A stretch of DNA of 64,000 bases from Loxodes magnus (GCA_946699065.1 CAMPDV010000113.1:124001-188000); one strand, 5' to 3'. Numbered from the stretch's first letter, positions 22,326-34,679 are shown. The notes: a model not told the origin generated them from the letters alone. Numbers and translations are program-made.

Positions 22326-24947
22326 TCAAACAATCTAATTGTCCTGCATAACAAACTAAACTTCAGAAGAACTACTTTCACTTGATTTGGAACTCTTGCT
22401 TTTTTTCCTTCTTTAGGGCTTTACATTCTCCTCCTATACAACTCTTTCTACTTAACTTTTAAATTCCACTTGCTATTAAGGTTCAGTCTATACATTTTGC
22501 TGGTAATTCGTTACTTGTGGTGCTTCTTAAACTTCAATTACTCGATTTCGATACTTATCAAATCTTAGTATCAAGTTATCTCTGCTAATAACTTCATTAG
22601 GCTCTTATAACCCCAGTAGTATGTACTCGATAGTAACATTAGACAAATTTTCGATGTTCATCTGCATAATACTTTTCCTTATTAGTTAGACAGATAATTT
22701 ATCATTCTTTACTTTGTTCCCTGTAAATCCAAAAAGCTAGGAGATTTAGAACTATTTGTTTAACCTCAAAAATTAAACCAACTATTGAAAATCCTTACAG
22801 TACTAGTTTGGATCTTATATTTTCTATTCGCTGACAGTGTTAAATTCTAAAAACTCACCATTGAACATATTAATTGCACCTACATCTCAGTATTTCCCAA
22901 ATCCCCAGGATGGAAGTATGCTATCTATGATGATGTTGTCCATTAACACTAGTACTTATGGACTCAAACTCTAGAAATTAGTTACGAACTTTTGCTTATT
23001 TCCTTACTAGAGTTCTTTCGTTAGAAAATGGAAGTTCATTCTAAATCAGTCTGACTTGTCTTGAATGTTTCCTGTTGGTGGTAGCAGCATAAAGGACCAA
23101 AAACCAAACTAAGGAAAATCAGCTTCTAATCTCACTGTCTGGTGTTCGCATTCTATCTTTTTAGGAGTGATGTAGCAACCTTAAGGGCACATAATTCCAG
23201 GTTCTATATCTTCTGTATCTGAACATCATGTGAAAATAGCTCTTGTGTTATTATCACTAGCTACAGGAACTATACCTAGATATATCTTATAATCTTCATT
23301 AATGTTAGGAATATAAATATATCTGCTCGTATCTACGAAGCCTTATTTGCTGGCAGTAATCTTAACAGTACCTGCTTCTACAATCTGAAAAACACTTTCA
23401 CCTTCACTACTTGATAAGCTTTATAAAACCTATCTAGAGCTTGTTTAGAGATTTAGCAGCACATTACCTTATACTTATCCTTTAAGTACATCCCTTACTT
23501 AACATATCAGCTTATGCTTTTCAGCTGGTTTCATATTAATTGTTTTCGTAAATTCTCCTGGCTAAGTCTCAAAATTAACAGTCGTCTCCTGCATATTTTT
23601 CGCTTTTATAAAGAACTAAAATTCCGCTAGAGGAAGAGCAGCTTCGTATAGACCATTTTCCTTCTCTTTTAGTAAAAAAGACTATGTAGCGCCTTTATCA
23701 GCTCTCACAGTAGCGTTTGATATGAATTCTCCAGCAGGATCAATTAAAATTATTTGCATCATGCAAATTTCTTTTGAGGCAAGTGGAACATGAACGTTAA
23801 CACTTACAGTTCCCTCTGGTTCTTTGAAAGCTTCTACTATTTTAGTTTCAGATCTAAAATACATTGTTTCTAGAACTTGTATCTTGTATACGTTTAAAGG
23901 TAGATCTTTAAAGGCCGCTCTTCCGTCTTTATCTGTTGTAGCTTCAACACATTAAAGAGAAAAGGCCTCTTTCTTCTTCATGTAGAACTCTCCTACTTAT
24001 CCAGTTCTTGAATGTCTCTCATACTAGTTAAGTCCACTTCTTGCTGAAGCAGACATTGGTCTTTTTCTTGGTGTTTAAGAGTACTAGTTAGCACTTTTAG
24101 GTCGTTCGGTAGCTCTTGATTATGCTGAAAAAGGCCTTGCAGATTAAAGTCGAGGGTGAGCAGTTTGAGGTCTTGAATAGTTAGTCTATATCACCTAAGT
24201 TTAAAGATTAGCATAATTAGCTTAGACTTTTATTTTAATCCCTCTTAGTCTAGGATCTTCCTTTATGTTATTGGATGGATCGAAAACTGTTACAAAAAGC
24301 TGAAATTTAGGTAGGAATGAAGAGAGCTTTTGCAGTACTTCTGGAATGAGAGGTCATAACTTGGTTAGAAGTTTACTATGAAGCGTTGCTTTTTAAACCT
24401 TCCCCATAACTCTGCTATAAACTTGGATTTCAAACGCTCCAATTCTGGGTAGCAACTATAATAGCTCCTTATTAGACCCTTATAAATTAATTGGCTTGCA
24501 TAGCACTTTCACTGTTACGAAGCGCTAAAGTATGCACTGCTTAATCTTTTCAGCCATGAAGATATATTTGGAAGGGTCGTGTCGAGTGTTGCTATTGTGC
24601 AAATGGCAATTAGCGCAATGCTCTATAGTAACTAGAATCTCGTTCTCTCTTACATAATCAAATTCCTTGAAATGCCTTCAAATGTCTTATTCGTTTTTTC
24701 TCTTCATTTCATCAATATTAATGTATTATCTACCAAGTAGCGGAGCGATAAGTGGTTAGGGTTTTTTCTTGACGTTATCATAAGTTTTAAATGGATTTTT
24801 TGCAAAAGAGCGTCTTTTAATCTCATACTACTTAGTTGTAAGGCCACTGTCTGTATAAATATAGTTTAGATCAGGAACTTTCCCTGCGAAGAACCAAGGA
24901 CCTGTATGGAGATTTCTTTCAAACTTTCCAGGCAATCGGTCAACCAT
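22326..24947 (-). CDS. protein with thioredoxin-like CxxC domain and beta-sandwich repeats, 873 aa
   Basis: An intron-free 874-codon frame, ATG (MVDRLPGKFERNLHTGPWFF) to UGA. Residues ~103-200 resemble an Rdx/selenoprotein-W-like thioredoxin fold: ILVTIEHCANCHLHN with the pair C111/C114, then an RIGAFEIQV strand. A Ser/Arg/Pro-rich linker (about 270-330, repeating RPKSA/RPMSA) follows. Residues ~330-590 contain at least three beta-sandwich units of the carboxypeptidase-regulatory type (DKDGRAAFKDLPLNVYKIQV; FQIVEAGTVKITASKQGFVD). The C-terminal ~280 residues include LMDNIIIDSILPSWGFGKY and end in a Lys/Ser-rich tail. UGA codes several Trp. Such Rdx-plus-repeat proteins occur in cilia of protists, so a ciliary role is possible but inferred. 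The SARPxSA-type linker resembles phosphorylated tails. Confidence 0.85.
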
Positions 24948-25422
24948 TTTTTAAATTAATTTAGACTTTGAGTAACGTTAAATTTAACCTTATAAACAAC
25001 AATTAACTCTTTAAAATCTTCAGTAGTCACATAACCATTTACATCTCTATTCTTTTCTTCTCTTTTACCCCTTATTCTATCTAGCTGCAATCTAGTCCCA
25101 CTATCATGTCAAACTTTAATCCTCTTAAGTCATACAGTCACAAAGTCCTCTCTATAGCAGTTACTAAACTCTCTTATCTGTTGTACCTTTTGTATTTATC
25201 CTACTATCCTTTGTACATTAGCTGCTGTAATTATTGCTAATTATACTTACTAGTTATATTATCTTAGTAAGAGTAAAGGGATAACAATAATAGAGGTAAG
25301 GGTATGATTAGAATAGGGACTGGGTGCTAAAGGGCTATAGGCTTTTAGAGTTTAAGTAAGAATGCTAGTTTACTTTGTGGATCTATTTTAGATTTGATTG
25401 CTAGGCAGAGTTTTGCAAGAAG
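24948..25422. other. divergent intergenic region
   Basis: It separates the start of the minus-strand 873-aa protein gene from a plus-strand gene. AT-rich, no gene seen; both promoters must lie here. Confidence 0.4.
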
Positions 25423-26220
25423 ATGGTTAAAAACTATGCTTGTACAACTTGCTGCTTGGACTTAGCTTGCTATAATAATGAGAGGTAAGATAAGAAATGG
25501 TAATCGTCTTTGGAGGTAAATTTGCTGAAAAAAAGGAGAAAACCTCCTTATTATGAGGATAAGCAGAGACAGTTATACAGAGAATGAAATTGGAGATGAG
25601 GGAGTACAGAAGTAATAGAGTCCTAGCATTCAACTCAAGGTACTAACTCGATAAATGAAACTGTTAATTTACATGAATCACTCAAACCTAAACTGCAAAT
25701 AAAAGTACAGATTAGATAAGAAGGTAAGGAGTTAAACTAGCAACTGTTTAAAGTTCTAACTGAGTTTATATGATTATAGTAGAATATTTGAATTACTATA
25801 TAGAGATATCCCCATTTGAATGACTAGTAGAAGGTTCTTGAAAATAAGTATAAGTTTGACAGTTTGAAAGACATTAAGTGAGGTATAAATATACTCAGAA
25901 ATGAAATAAACAAGCTAAACAGGAATATAATGGAGATATTTAGATATCAAAAGGACTAAAAAGATACAGTACAAGCATGGAAGTATTCTATCTTTATATT
26001 TTTGTAAAATTAAGACTCTTTATTGAGCTTTTATAAAGGCTAATTCCACTATAGTTAAAAGCTTCTCATTAAGAAAATATTTAAAATTAACTAAAAATAA
26101 GCTTTTAGCATGGATTTAGGAATGCTAAATAGATAGAAAATAAGATAAATATATATATAATCAAAGGACGATTAGAACTCTTGTCTATTAAATTCAGCTA
26201 ATAAAAGCAATTTTTTTTGA
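25423..26220 (+). CDS. unknown protein, 265 aa
   Basis: One frame from ATG (MVKNYACTTCCLDLACYNNE) to UGA 26218-26220. The start is cysteine-rich (C7, C10, C11, C16), which could bind metal or be acylated. It continues as a charged helical protein (EGKELNQQLFKVLTEFIW; KYKFDSLKDIKWGINILRNE). Five internal UGAs, more than in the best genes here, and an AT-rich last third lower confidence; a 3' intron may have been missed. No family recognised. Confidence 0.5.
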
Positions 26221-26645
26221 AGATCCAAGATTTATCCTTTCAGAGCTCCTCTTTGAAAAGTATTATTCAGACATATGAAGATTGATTTTAGTCAATACTA
26301 CTCTACTACCTTATAGCCTGAAATCCTTTAGGCTACTTAAATAAGTCCTTTCACTTATCGATCTATCTCATTTACTTCTTTCTAAGTGCCAATTATTTGA
26401 CAATCATATCCCTCTTAGCTATTCTCTAAATCCTACTTAATCCCATTTTTTTGAAATGGTACCAAAAATATAAAAAAAGAGAATAGAGTAATAAAGCTAT
26501 AAAAGAGGCACAAGCTTTAGTCTAAGTTTCAAGCAATATAAGTAAATTAAAACCCTTAAATAGGGTAAGAAAATAGAGGGGCAAAGGATGAGGATGCACT
26601 AGTATGAGTGTCTTAAAAAAAGGAATTAATTAAAGTAGGTAAATG
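26221..26645. other. intergenic stretch between convergent genes
   Basis: AT-rich, no gene seen. Confidence 0.4.
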
Positions 26646-28286
26646 TCATCGATAATTAACTGAAATATAGTTCTTAGTTTCATTAAAGCAAATCCTAAAA
26701 GGCAATTTTCTAAACTTCCCTTTATAATGAATTGTTTAGTCGCAGCATGCAAATTTACTCTGCTTTAGTAGGTTCTAAAACTAAATTTCGTAGAATAGCT
26801 GAAGACACATTGTTAGGTAGATGTACTAGAAGCTTAATAGTAGACACTCGTATTAGGTTTCTACGAAGTCTTTGTAATGGTTGTTTATCTCGTTTTCGAT
26901 GTCTTCTAAATAGAGAGAATATTCATTCCAAGCTTGGTCCTAATTAATATTGAGCTTAATTTAAGAAGGAACTTAGGGGTATTAAATCGTGAGATAAATA
27001 GTAGCTTATAGGATGGGCAAATTCTAAGCTTAGAAACTAATTATAAGGGACTATTCTTACTGTTATAATTAAGCTACTTGGAAGTAGAACTATTCATAGC
27101 TGAGGAAGATATTAAAGTTGTTGTTTCCTTTAATAATATCTGAAATACAGTTTGGTAAAGTCTTATATTGTAGCAAATGCTCTATTTGAAACTAAAGAAT
27201 GGACTAGTTTATAGCTCTGTCTATTAAGCTATTCAGCACTTAATCTGTGCTTACAAAAAATCCTGGAATCTGTATTCCTCCTAAAACGTCAGGCCACCTT
27301 TCATTCCCAAACAAGTTGTTCAGCAAGTTCTTGTTCATATTGCTATTTAGAGTTTGACTATTAGAGGAGTTAACCAAAGACCCTGTTAAGCCTTAGCATT
27401 AAATACTAGCGCTGATTCTTTCTTTATTATATCTGAATGACATAGTAAGGGGAAATAGATTTCCTAGCTACTCTAGCATTTCATCAATAATTTGAAGAAT
27501 CTTTTCGTTCTCTTCAAACCTCTTAAATAAGCACTCTACTTCAATTATTATATTCAGCTACTAAAAATTCGTATTTTGCTCATCCAAACTTCTTTTATAG
27601 TTCAATAACTCAGTGGATTCCAGAATCTTCAACTAAAGGAAGTTTTTTTCCAAGAAGTAGAAAGAACAGTAAATTGTAAAGAGTGGTGGAGGTAATTTTT
27701 TGGCGAGCTAGTTGTTACAGAAATCTCTGGATGACTTTAGCTTAAAGATCTTCTGTAGAGGTTCTGCTGCTTGTTCAATTTTCTAAAGTAGATTGGGTAG
27801 TGTTTTTAGGTTGTTTTTCTTTTCATTATGCTTGTCCTTCAATTACTTTTTTTCCTTCTTCAAATTCTCCAGTTATTTCTGCAGATCCTATCTCTCTTTT
27901 AGCTCTTTCTTCAACGTCTCGTTTATTTATTATTCTGGCATTTTTTCGATTTGAATTCCAAGTTCTTAGCAGATCTTTTTAAGATTTTCAGGCTAGTAGG
28001 TATCTACAAACTCTTTCAAACTGTTAAATTAAGTCTCTAGCAGGTTCTTTTCATTCTACAGACTGTTATGTTACATACTAAGTGTCTCAATCTTCAATTT
28101 CTAATCCATAACTTATTACCTTAGTTTCTCACTATTCTCTTACAGCTTCCTATGCTAGCTTCTGAGATCTAGCAGTAGCACTCGAGACTCATAGTAAGGC
28201 TAGGTAGCATTAGGACTTTGCTAGATCTTTACCAGCTTTTTCCGCAAATTCGTTAGAAGTGTTTAGATCCCTGCTTCTTCCGTCAT
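26646..28286 (-). CDS. THOC5: THO complex subunit 5 homologue (THOC5), 546 aa
   Basis: THOC5 is part of the THO/TREX complex that couples transcription to mRNA export in the nucleus. An intron-free frame runs from ATG (MTEEAGIQTLLTNLRKKL) to UGA 26648-26646. Residues 30-180 are coiled coil, as in the family. Then comes LPPPLFTIYCSFYF (about 198-211), matching the conserved LPPPLYxLY element, and a C-terminal half ending with DIENEINNHYKDFVETQYE and the Leu/Cys-rich helix after it, matching the conserved end of THOC5. Length is somewhat shorter than the human protein. Identification rests on these elements and the coiled-coil/globular layout, from memory of the family, so moderately sure. Confidence 0.75.
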
Positions 28287-28326
28287 TTTTTAAAATATAG
28301 ATAGATAAATTTTTAAAAATCAGGTA

Positions 28327-29951
28327 TCAGAATTAATGCCGGCCTAGCTGCTTCATACTGTTAATCTTTGTTTCAACTGAGTTAATCCTTGCAGATGCTT
28401 GTCTTAAGCTCTTGTCTAGTTACTCTATTCTGCTGTAGTTGCTCAAATATTCGCTTGAAGGGCTTTTCTTGTTATAGTACCTAAAACCAAGCATTATTAA
28501 GATCACGCAAACAAACCTGAAGTTATGTCTTACATTGCTATTCGGTAGTTGTTTATGTCTCAGCTTTCTTCTTGAACAAATGTGAATTTAGGAAGGAGTT
28601 CGAAGATTTAAAGTTCGTCGTTCTAATAAACGACGAAGAATGTATTCTAATATTAGTGAAGGAAGGCTAAGATAGATGTGTTAGTTTCCTATGCCTCTAA
28701 TCTGGACTATTTTCATTTATAGTTATTTAGGATTCTAGATTAATTAATTTGAACTGAGATTAGAGGAATACGATTAAGGGAGAAATTATAGAGTGTAAAT
28801 TCCCCTTAAGATGTTATAGATGCTAAGATGTTTTGAGCTTGAACCAACTTGTAATCTGATTAAGGAGCTGGTAGTGTTAATAGCGTAAAGCAGCTACTTG
28901 ACACGTTTATAAAGCAGTTGCAAGATTAGTTTCATATCTCGTAGTTTTTCATACTTTTCTCTCTTTCTCCATACATAAAATCAATCGTATGTATTTAGTC
29001 CTTTGATCCTATGTAAGCTATTTAAGTCCTTCTATGGTTATCTATAACAGCACTGATAATTCCTTCAATATAGCAAATGTTAGTTATTTAAAGATTTGGG
29101 AAGTTAAGAATCCCAACTCCATACTTGCCTACTACGATTGTGTTATAGCCATTTCTATCAAACCCAGTTATTTAGCCTAATTCTGTTTTTTGGTCTCTAA
29201 TTATTTGTCATTTATGATTTATTAGCATAACAAATCCCTTATTATCTCCAATTACCAAAAATTGCTTTCCTTATCTTACAACTGATATCAAAGCTGTTGG
29301 TGTTCTAGTTGAACTGCTAGATCTATTGAGAGGATATTCATACAGACGCTAGAAGCTCATTGTTAAGTTTATCTTCTAGCTTTTCCTTCCAAACTCTGAT
29401 TCCATATCAATAGCAATTTTACCCTTCTTGCCAAGTTTACCTACTTTGATTTAATGGAATCTAATTTACCTTTTAGAGATGGTGATTATTTGGTGGTCTA
29501 TATGAAGACTTACTTTCAGTGTAAGTAGAGCTGATGAAGTCTATAGTATCATCATGCATTGTATCATACACATATAGCAAGTTAAAATTAAGGTTGAATA
29601 CTGAAATTTTTCCCTAGTCATGTGCAACTAGAATAAGCAGAGCATTTTCCTACGAAGCTATAATGAGAAATTACCTTTAGTATTGTCTACTTACGATCAC
29701 TATTAAACAAAGCTAATACCTGTCACTCTTATCTTCCCTAGCTTCTTCAAACCTTTCTATATTAATCGATTTCGTAGTTAGGAGCTAGAGTCAGCTATAA
29801 AAGCAGACCATTTCTATATATGCTGCAAGTGTTTCCCGTTCTGCTCGATTTATTACTCAAGCAGTGCTAATTAAGTTGAAGGGGTTTCTTAGTCTTAATA
29901 GGCAGATAAAATGAAAAAGAGCTGAGTGAATGAAAAAGAAATTAATTTCAT
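28327..29951 (-). CDS. type I membrane protein with signal peptide and beta-propeller ectodomain, 524 aa
   Basis: The ATG at 29951 gives a signal peptide (MKLISFSFTQLFFILSAYQ). The ectodomain is WD/propeller-like, with units such as ALLILVAHDQGKISVFNLN, NLLYVYDTMHDDTIDFIS, FLVIGDNKGFVMLINHK and TIVVGKYGVGILNFPN. It ends with AMFVCVILIMLGFRYY, a membrane helix, and a 45-residue cytosolic tail rich in Ser/Lys/Gln. Three introns (29658-29674, 29498-29513, 28517-28533; 17, 16 and 17 nt) are needed. Each joins protein-like frames exactly, and the sum leaves 525 codons ending at UGA 28329-28327. The nearest layout I know is FAM234/ITFG-type propellers, but no homologue is certain. The gene starts inside the last codon of its upstream neighbour. 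Confidence 0.75.
28517..28533 (-). other. 17-nt intron in the propeller gene
   Basis: Minus strand GTAAGACATAACTTCAG. Its removal joins the ectodomain frame to the transmembrane segment. Confidence 0.8.
29498..29513 (-). other. 16-nt intron in the propeller gene
   Basis: Minus strand GTAAGTCTTCATATAG, the shortest intron supported here. It joins TYTE to NHQIITISK across a propeller blade. Confidence 0.85.
29658..29674 (-). other. 17-nt intron in the propeller gene
   Basis: Minus strand GTAATTTCTCATTATAG. It joins VDNTK to ASQENALLILVAHDQG. Confidence 0.85.
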
Positions 29952-30885
29952 TATATAAAAAATAAATTTATGGCTAGTCAGTTTATAAACTAGTCGCACT
30001 AATAGTGAAACCAGCTTTCTAAATGGAAAGTATAAAATTCTAACTCTTAAAACTACAACAGTCAGGTATTTTGCTTTCTTGAGAGACAAATTCCTCTCCG
30101 ATACTCAACTCATCTGAAGATAATTCTTCCTTTATCACTTCCATGAAGTTCGAAGCCTCACGCTTGAAGGTTATCAGGGGTTTCTTTATCTCCTTAAAAT
30201 TAAGCTTTATCATGATCCTGGTATGTTTTGCAATGTTGACGCTTTCCATTTTCATGTTACACAGCTAAAGAGCTAGTCCTAATGCAATAGCGCCACCCCA
30301 TTTCTTGAAAGCCTTTTACAGACTTTGCATTTTATAATTTCTGATATCGAACAAAGTAAAATAGTCGATCTCTTTAAGATCAGGGATGCTCTAAAATTAA
30401 AGCTGTAAATATAGATAGTTTTTAAGGCTAGTAGAACTGAATATATTTACAGAGATATTGGTTTCGAACTATTGCTATAAGTGAATGGTACATAATGAAA
30501 ATAGAATGTACTAAAGTATTAATTCGTTAGTTAGAACGCTTGTAGGAGCATCCTAAACATGCACTGATATCTCAGTCTTTAGTAATAAGTTCTACAGCCT
30601 ATCTAAGACACTATTAATAGTCTATTTCACGTTTACCCATGTCAACATTGGTTAGCTCTCCGTATTATTCGAAAAGCACTAAATTAATTCTAAAGCCTAC
30701 AGTTTGTTACGAATGATTTATATTTTTTAGTCTTCACAGAATTCCATTAAACTTGCAAGATGCTCTTGCTATCTTTTTATTCAAGGAGACTTATTTTTCC
30801 CATACTTTTTAGCGTTTTATGGTGCAGTGTATTTGAATATTTCCCCATACTTATTCAGACTTTCTTCTAATTACTTATTTCCCAT
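29948..30885 (-). CDS. degenerate GHKL/histidine-kinase-type ATPase-fold protein, 306 aa
   Basis: ATG (MGNKQLEESLNKYGEIFKY) to UGA 29950-29948, with a 17-nt intron at 29974-29990 giving 307 codons. The order of elements recalls a HATPase_c domain: an EFCEDQKIQIIRNKLQALEL helix, TNELILQYILFSLCTIHL at the N-box position, ...IALGLALQLCNMKMESVNI at the GxGLGLxI box, and RIMIKLNF as closing strand. The N-box Asn and the glycines of the lid are not intact, so ATP binding is doubtful. The start MGNK fits N-myristoylation. The stop overlaps the ATG of the next gene by ATGA, odd for a nucleus; a different 3' exon is possible. Family call is tentative. Confidence 0.55.
29974..29990 (-). other. 17-nt intron (model)
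   Basis: Minus strand GTTTATAAACTGACTAG. Its removal brings the frame of the 306-aa protein to a UGA and makes the CDS divisible by three. Confidence 0.55.
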
Positions 30886-32435
30886 ATTTAGTGATTATTC
30901 AGACCAAGCTAATTTTTATTATTATAGGTGTCGTTTAATTATTTAATAACTGTAGTGCTAACCTAATGCAGGTATATTGCTATATTCATCTTTACTCTTT
31001 ATTTTACCATATACAGAGTATGCTTATTACATAGTCCTTATATACCATCCTAGTACTCCCTTCTTTCTCCTTCTTCACTTGTAACTACCCTATGACTATA
31101 CCCTGATCCCTCCTCTCTGACCAATAATGTAATTTTGGCCAATTTCTGGTCATAAAATTTTTACTTTATCACTTTCTTTACAATTAGCCTTAAAAATAGA
31201 GGATTAGAGCTTTAACATCCTTAAAGTATATAGTAGTCTATTTCAATATTAGGAGGATAAAAAAGTTACGAGTCTAGCTTACCATTAAAGTAATTGGCAT
31301 AGTAGACAGTAAATAAAAAGGACTGATTATAGATCTTGTTTAAGAATAATATAAAGCTAAGGAAAATAAGCTTTTAGGTACTATAAATTGAGTATAATAT
31401 AAATGTAGATTAGTACTCAGGATAACAAATAAGTTAAGAGGTATTTTCAGCTCTATAGATGAAAAAGGAAATGGAATATTAGAAGAATATAGAATTTATA
31501 GTATCACTAAATAGCAATGAATAGCTAAGCTAGCCTTATGTTTAATCTGCCTTAAAAGCTTATAAAGCGGATATATAACCTAGGTTATAGAGTATTAATA
31601 GCAAATCTTAATGCTATTCTGTAAAGTAATTGAACTACCTTAGTATGAAGTAGAATAAATAAGCTTACTTTAAGAGAGATCGTAACTAAGTATTATAATA
31701 GAGAGGCTTATATTAAATAATTTGATTTAGTCATTTGTGTCTAATTTATTTGCTATGCTTTCTCATTTTTATGCTTATATTCAAATAAAATGAAAGAAGT
31801 AACCATACTGACTTGGATACTTCTTAAAGCACTTCTGTATCATGCTTGCCATTCTTCTAGTTGTGTCTACTCTAACTTGACCACTAAACTTATTCATATG
31901 ATATCTCATGCTTCTAATGTAAATCTCTATCTTGTATACTATAAGCTAGATATAGTAACCTCAAAGCAGTAGATTAAAATAAGTCTTTTAAACTAAGTTA
32001 AAACCTACCTCAAAAGCATCTTAGGTACAACATAGATTATAAGATTACTTACTAGCTAAGCAGTGCCAGTAAAACGACTGAGTAGCTACCGTGATTAGTC
32101 CATTAGTCAAGTAACAATAATTAACCTTAATAAAGTTAAACCGAACTGATTCTCTAAATAAGGTGATTTAGCATTTGCTTTATAAGCTTAACAGCAAATA
32201 ATGTTCATAAGCTAGTACGAGTAAATCTGTACATCTTGGTTTTACTTATTAAATCAGAACCGTTTAATGCTTGATTGTCTTTACATCTATATTTATGTAT
32301 TGCAGTCAAATTTATTGACATCTGATACTCACAAAATGACCAAAAAAAATCATTAATTCGGATAGCCATTTTAATAGAGCAAGTCAAATATAAGAAAATT
32401 ATTAAAAGAGCGTTTTTAGGTGAATTTAGCTACTA
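30886..32435. other. long intergenic stretch
   Basis: 1.55 kb, AT-rich. An ATG frame at 31790 (MKEVTILTWILLKALLYH) is open for some 60 codons but has no support. No gene called. Confidence 0.4.
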
Positions 32436-33290
32436 TCATTGGAACAAAACATAAGGAAGGGACTACATGCACTGACCTTGGAATGGAATGTATTGTTGAT
32501 TCACTATTTAATTAAATATAGGCGTGGATTGAATCATATGCTGAGGATGTGGAACTAACATCATAACACTTGGAGGGTAGTAACCGTACATAAATTTTTA
32601 TCGCTCAACTTATTGAGGCTAATTTATGTGTTTTTGCTTTTTGATAAATTTTTCCTCTGGATTTTCGTAGCTTTTTTTGTGTTTTCTTTTTTAAATTACT
32701 TCACTCTTTTTTCCATTCGAAATAGTTTCCTTCCCATTTTATGTTGATTCTGGCTTTTGTGATTCCTTTTTACTCTTTACAGGAGAAGCAACTACATTCA
32801 AGGACTTCTTAGGCTAGGTTTCTTCTATTATCTCCACTTCAATTTTCTCCTCACTGATATTTGCATCTTTAGCTTCCTTTTCGATAGTTAAGTTTAACTT
32901 TTGCATCTTGCTTTTCTACTTGATTATGCATTAAGTACAAAAAAACATCTCTTAAGCTTTCATTTAGGTGTCTTTCAGTCCATGGCACTAAATATGGAAG
33001 AAACAGGCGCAGCTGCTGCATTGAAGCAAATTCTTATTACTCTTCTACTTACATTTGCAGTAGACTTTCTTCTCAATCTACAGAAGCTGCTTCTCCTCAT
33101 CAGTCAGAGTGAGTAACGAGCTATTTTTGAGGATTTACTTAACCCTATCCCATATTCTTAGCGGTCCCTTTTTATGTCTGTTATACAGACGAATCTTGAT
33201 ATTCTACGACTCCTCAACCAGCTTTTGCATACTCAAATTCCTCTTTCTAGAATTCTAAAAGTTGTTAACTTTTAAAATCTGGGAAGACAT
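32436..33290 (-). CDS. PHD-finger protein, 284 aa
   Basis: Intron-free frame, ATG (MSSQILKVNNFQNSRKRNL) to UGA 32438-32436. A C4HC3 zinc finger lies at residues 78-121 with C78, C80, C91, C94, H99, C102, C118 and C121 (VYCKCKQ, CSSCACFFHIQC, FFCTQC), the spacing of a PHD finger, which binds histone H3 tails in chromatin proteins. Before it is a basic helix (about 20-70). After it comes a long Lys/Glu-rich, then Pro/Gln/Met-rich, disordered tail (PPSVMMLVPHPQHM). No catalytic domain, so a chromatin reader or subunit of a histone-modifying complex is inferred. Confidence 0.88.
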
Positions 33291-34679
33291 TTTTAATATA
33301 AATTGATGCATTGAAATACTACTGGAAAGGTATACTCTTGGTGTCTGAATTTATTAATCATGCTAAAGTGTTTTACAGTTTAACTATTTAAACCCTTTTA
33401 GTCTTACTAATGTATATTTTTGGCATCAAAAACTCTATTTTTATATGGATAGTATTATAGCTTCTGTCTTATTTACTGCTACTTAATGAGATAAACTATT
33501 ACTTTCTCTTCCTTTTTAGGCTTTATTTTTAAAGACTAAGGATCTATATTGCCTTCCTACTTACCTTCACTGTCTTTTTATATCCTTTATAGTGCTTATT
33601 GTCTATGATATTTGAATTCGATTTTACTGAGTATTCAAGCTTTCAGATAAGGGTAGAGGAAGAGAGGTAGATAGTTAATGAAGCTAGTTAAAGAAGCTAA
33701 GAAAGCGATAGTACTAAAAGTGACTTTGATTTGGTAAATAGAGGTAAGAGGGTAAAAGAGAAGTGATTAGCTAGTAATTAGCTTATAAACATATAGGAAT
33801 AAACCAAAATCCTTTAGTTGATTTTAAGACTTCTATATAAGAGATTTGCTTATTAAAGGATTAGTTTGATGTTAAGTAGTTCTAACATGCTATAGTTTTG
33901 GTTGGCTGTAACGTTATAGTATAATTAAATATTTGAAGGTAAAAATTAGAATAACAATGTAAGTAGGTAATTAGAGGAAAAGGCTTCGCTAGTTGAAGAG
34001 ATAAGCTTTAGAGAGACTAGATTAGATTGGGAAGATGTAAAAGAGGGGGAAAGAAAAGGATATTGCTTAATGAAAAAGTAGCTCAACGATCTGACTAGCC
34101 TATGATTTATGAGTACATACAAGTGGTATTCTTCATTTCTGCATACTAAATCTTTTTTCTGTTACTCTAAAGCAACTTTTTCATTTTTATGTTATTCAAT
34201 AAGAAGTTAAACTTATCAAGGTATTCTTTACAAAAAGTCTAAAATTCTCAGCTATATAGAAGGCTATAAAGTAAATATGGATAAGCTTCATAGGAGTTAG
34301 AGTTGAGAGTCTTTAAAAACCATAGTCTAATATACTCAGATAAAGGTATAAAAGTGGACTTAATTAATACTTATACTTCACTTTAAGCTACTAAGAGAAA
34401 AATACATCTTAAAGGTATATTTAAAGTAACCAAATCAAGTAGCTAAAAATTACCTTTAATGCCTTATAAATAATTGGACTTGCTTTATAGCTTTGACTTT
34501 ACACTTTACACCTTACGTCTTACATTTTATCAATAGTTCGATAAAATTTAGAAATAAGAACAAGGTAATTAAACCTTTCTGGCTAACATTCTTAATATTG
34601 ACTTTCCTTTTTATAATAGCTATTAATGATGAGGTTAGGTATTTAAATATTTAGTTTAAAAGAAACTAGTTGTTTATAA
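33291..34679. other. long intergenic stretch
   Basis: 1.4 kb. A purine-rich plus-strand segment (about 33640-34110) contains open frames (one reading NPLVDFKTSIQEICLLKDQ) but no ATG and too many UGAs to call a gene. Confidence 0.35.

Noticed and set aside
31790-31972. 60-aa ORF MKEVTILTW...
   Set aside because: Isolated, no purine bias, no homology; probably chance in intergenic DNA.
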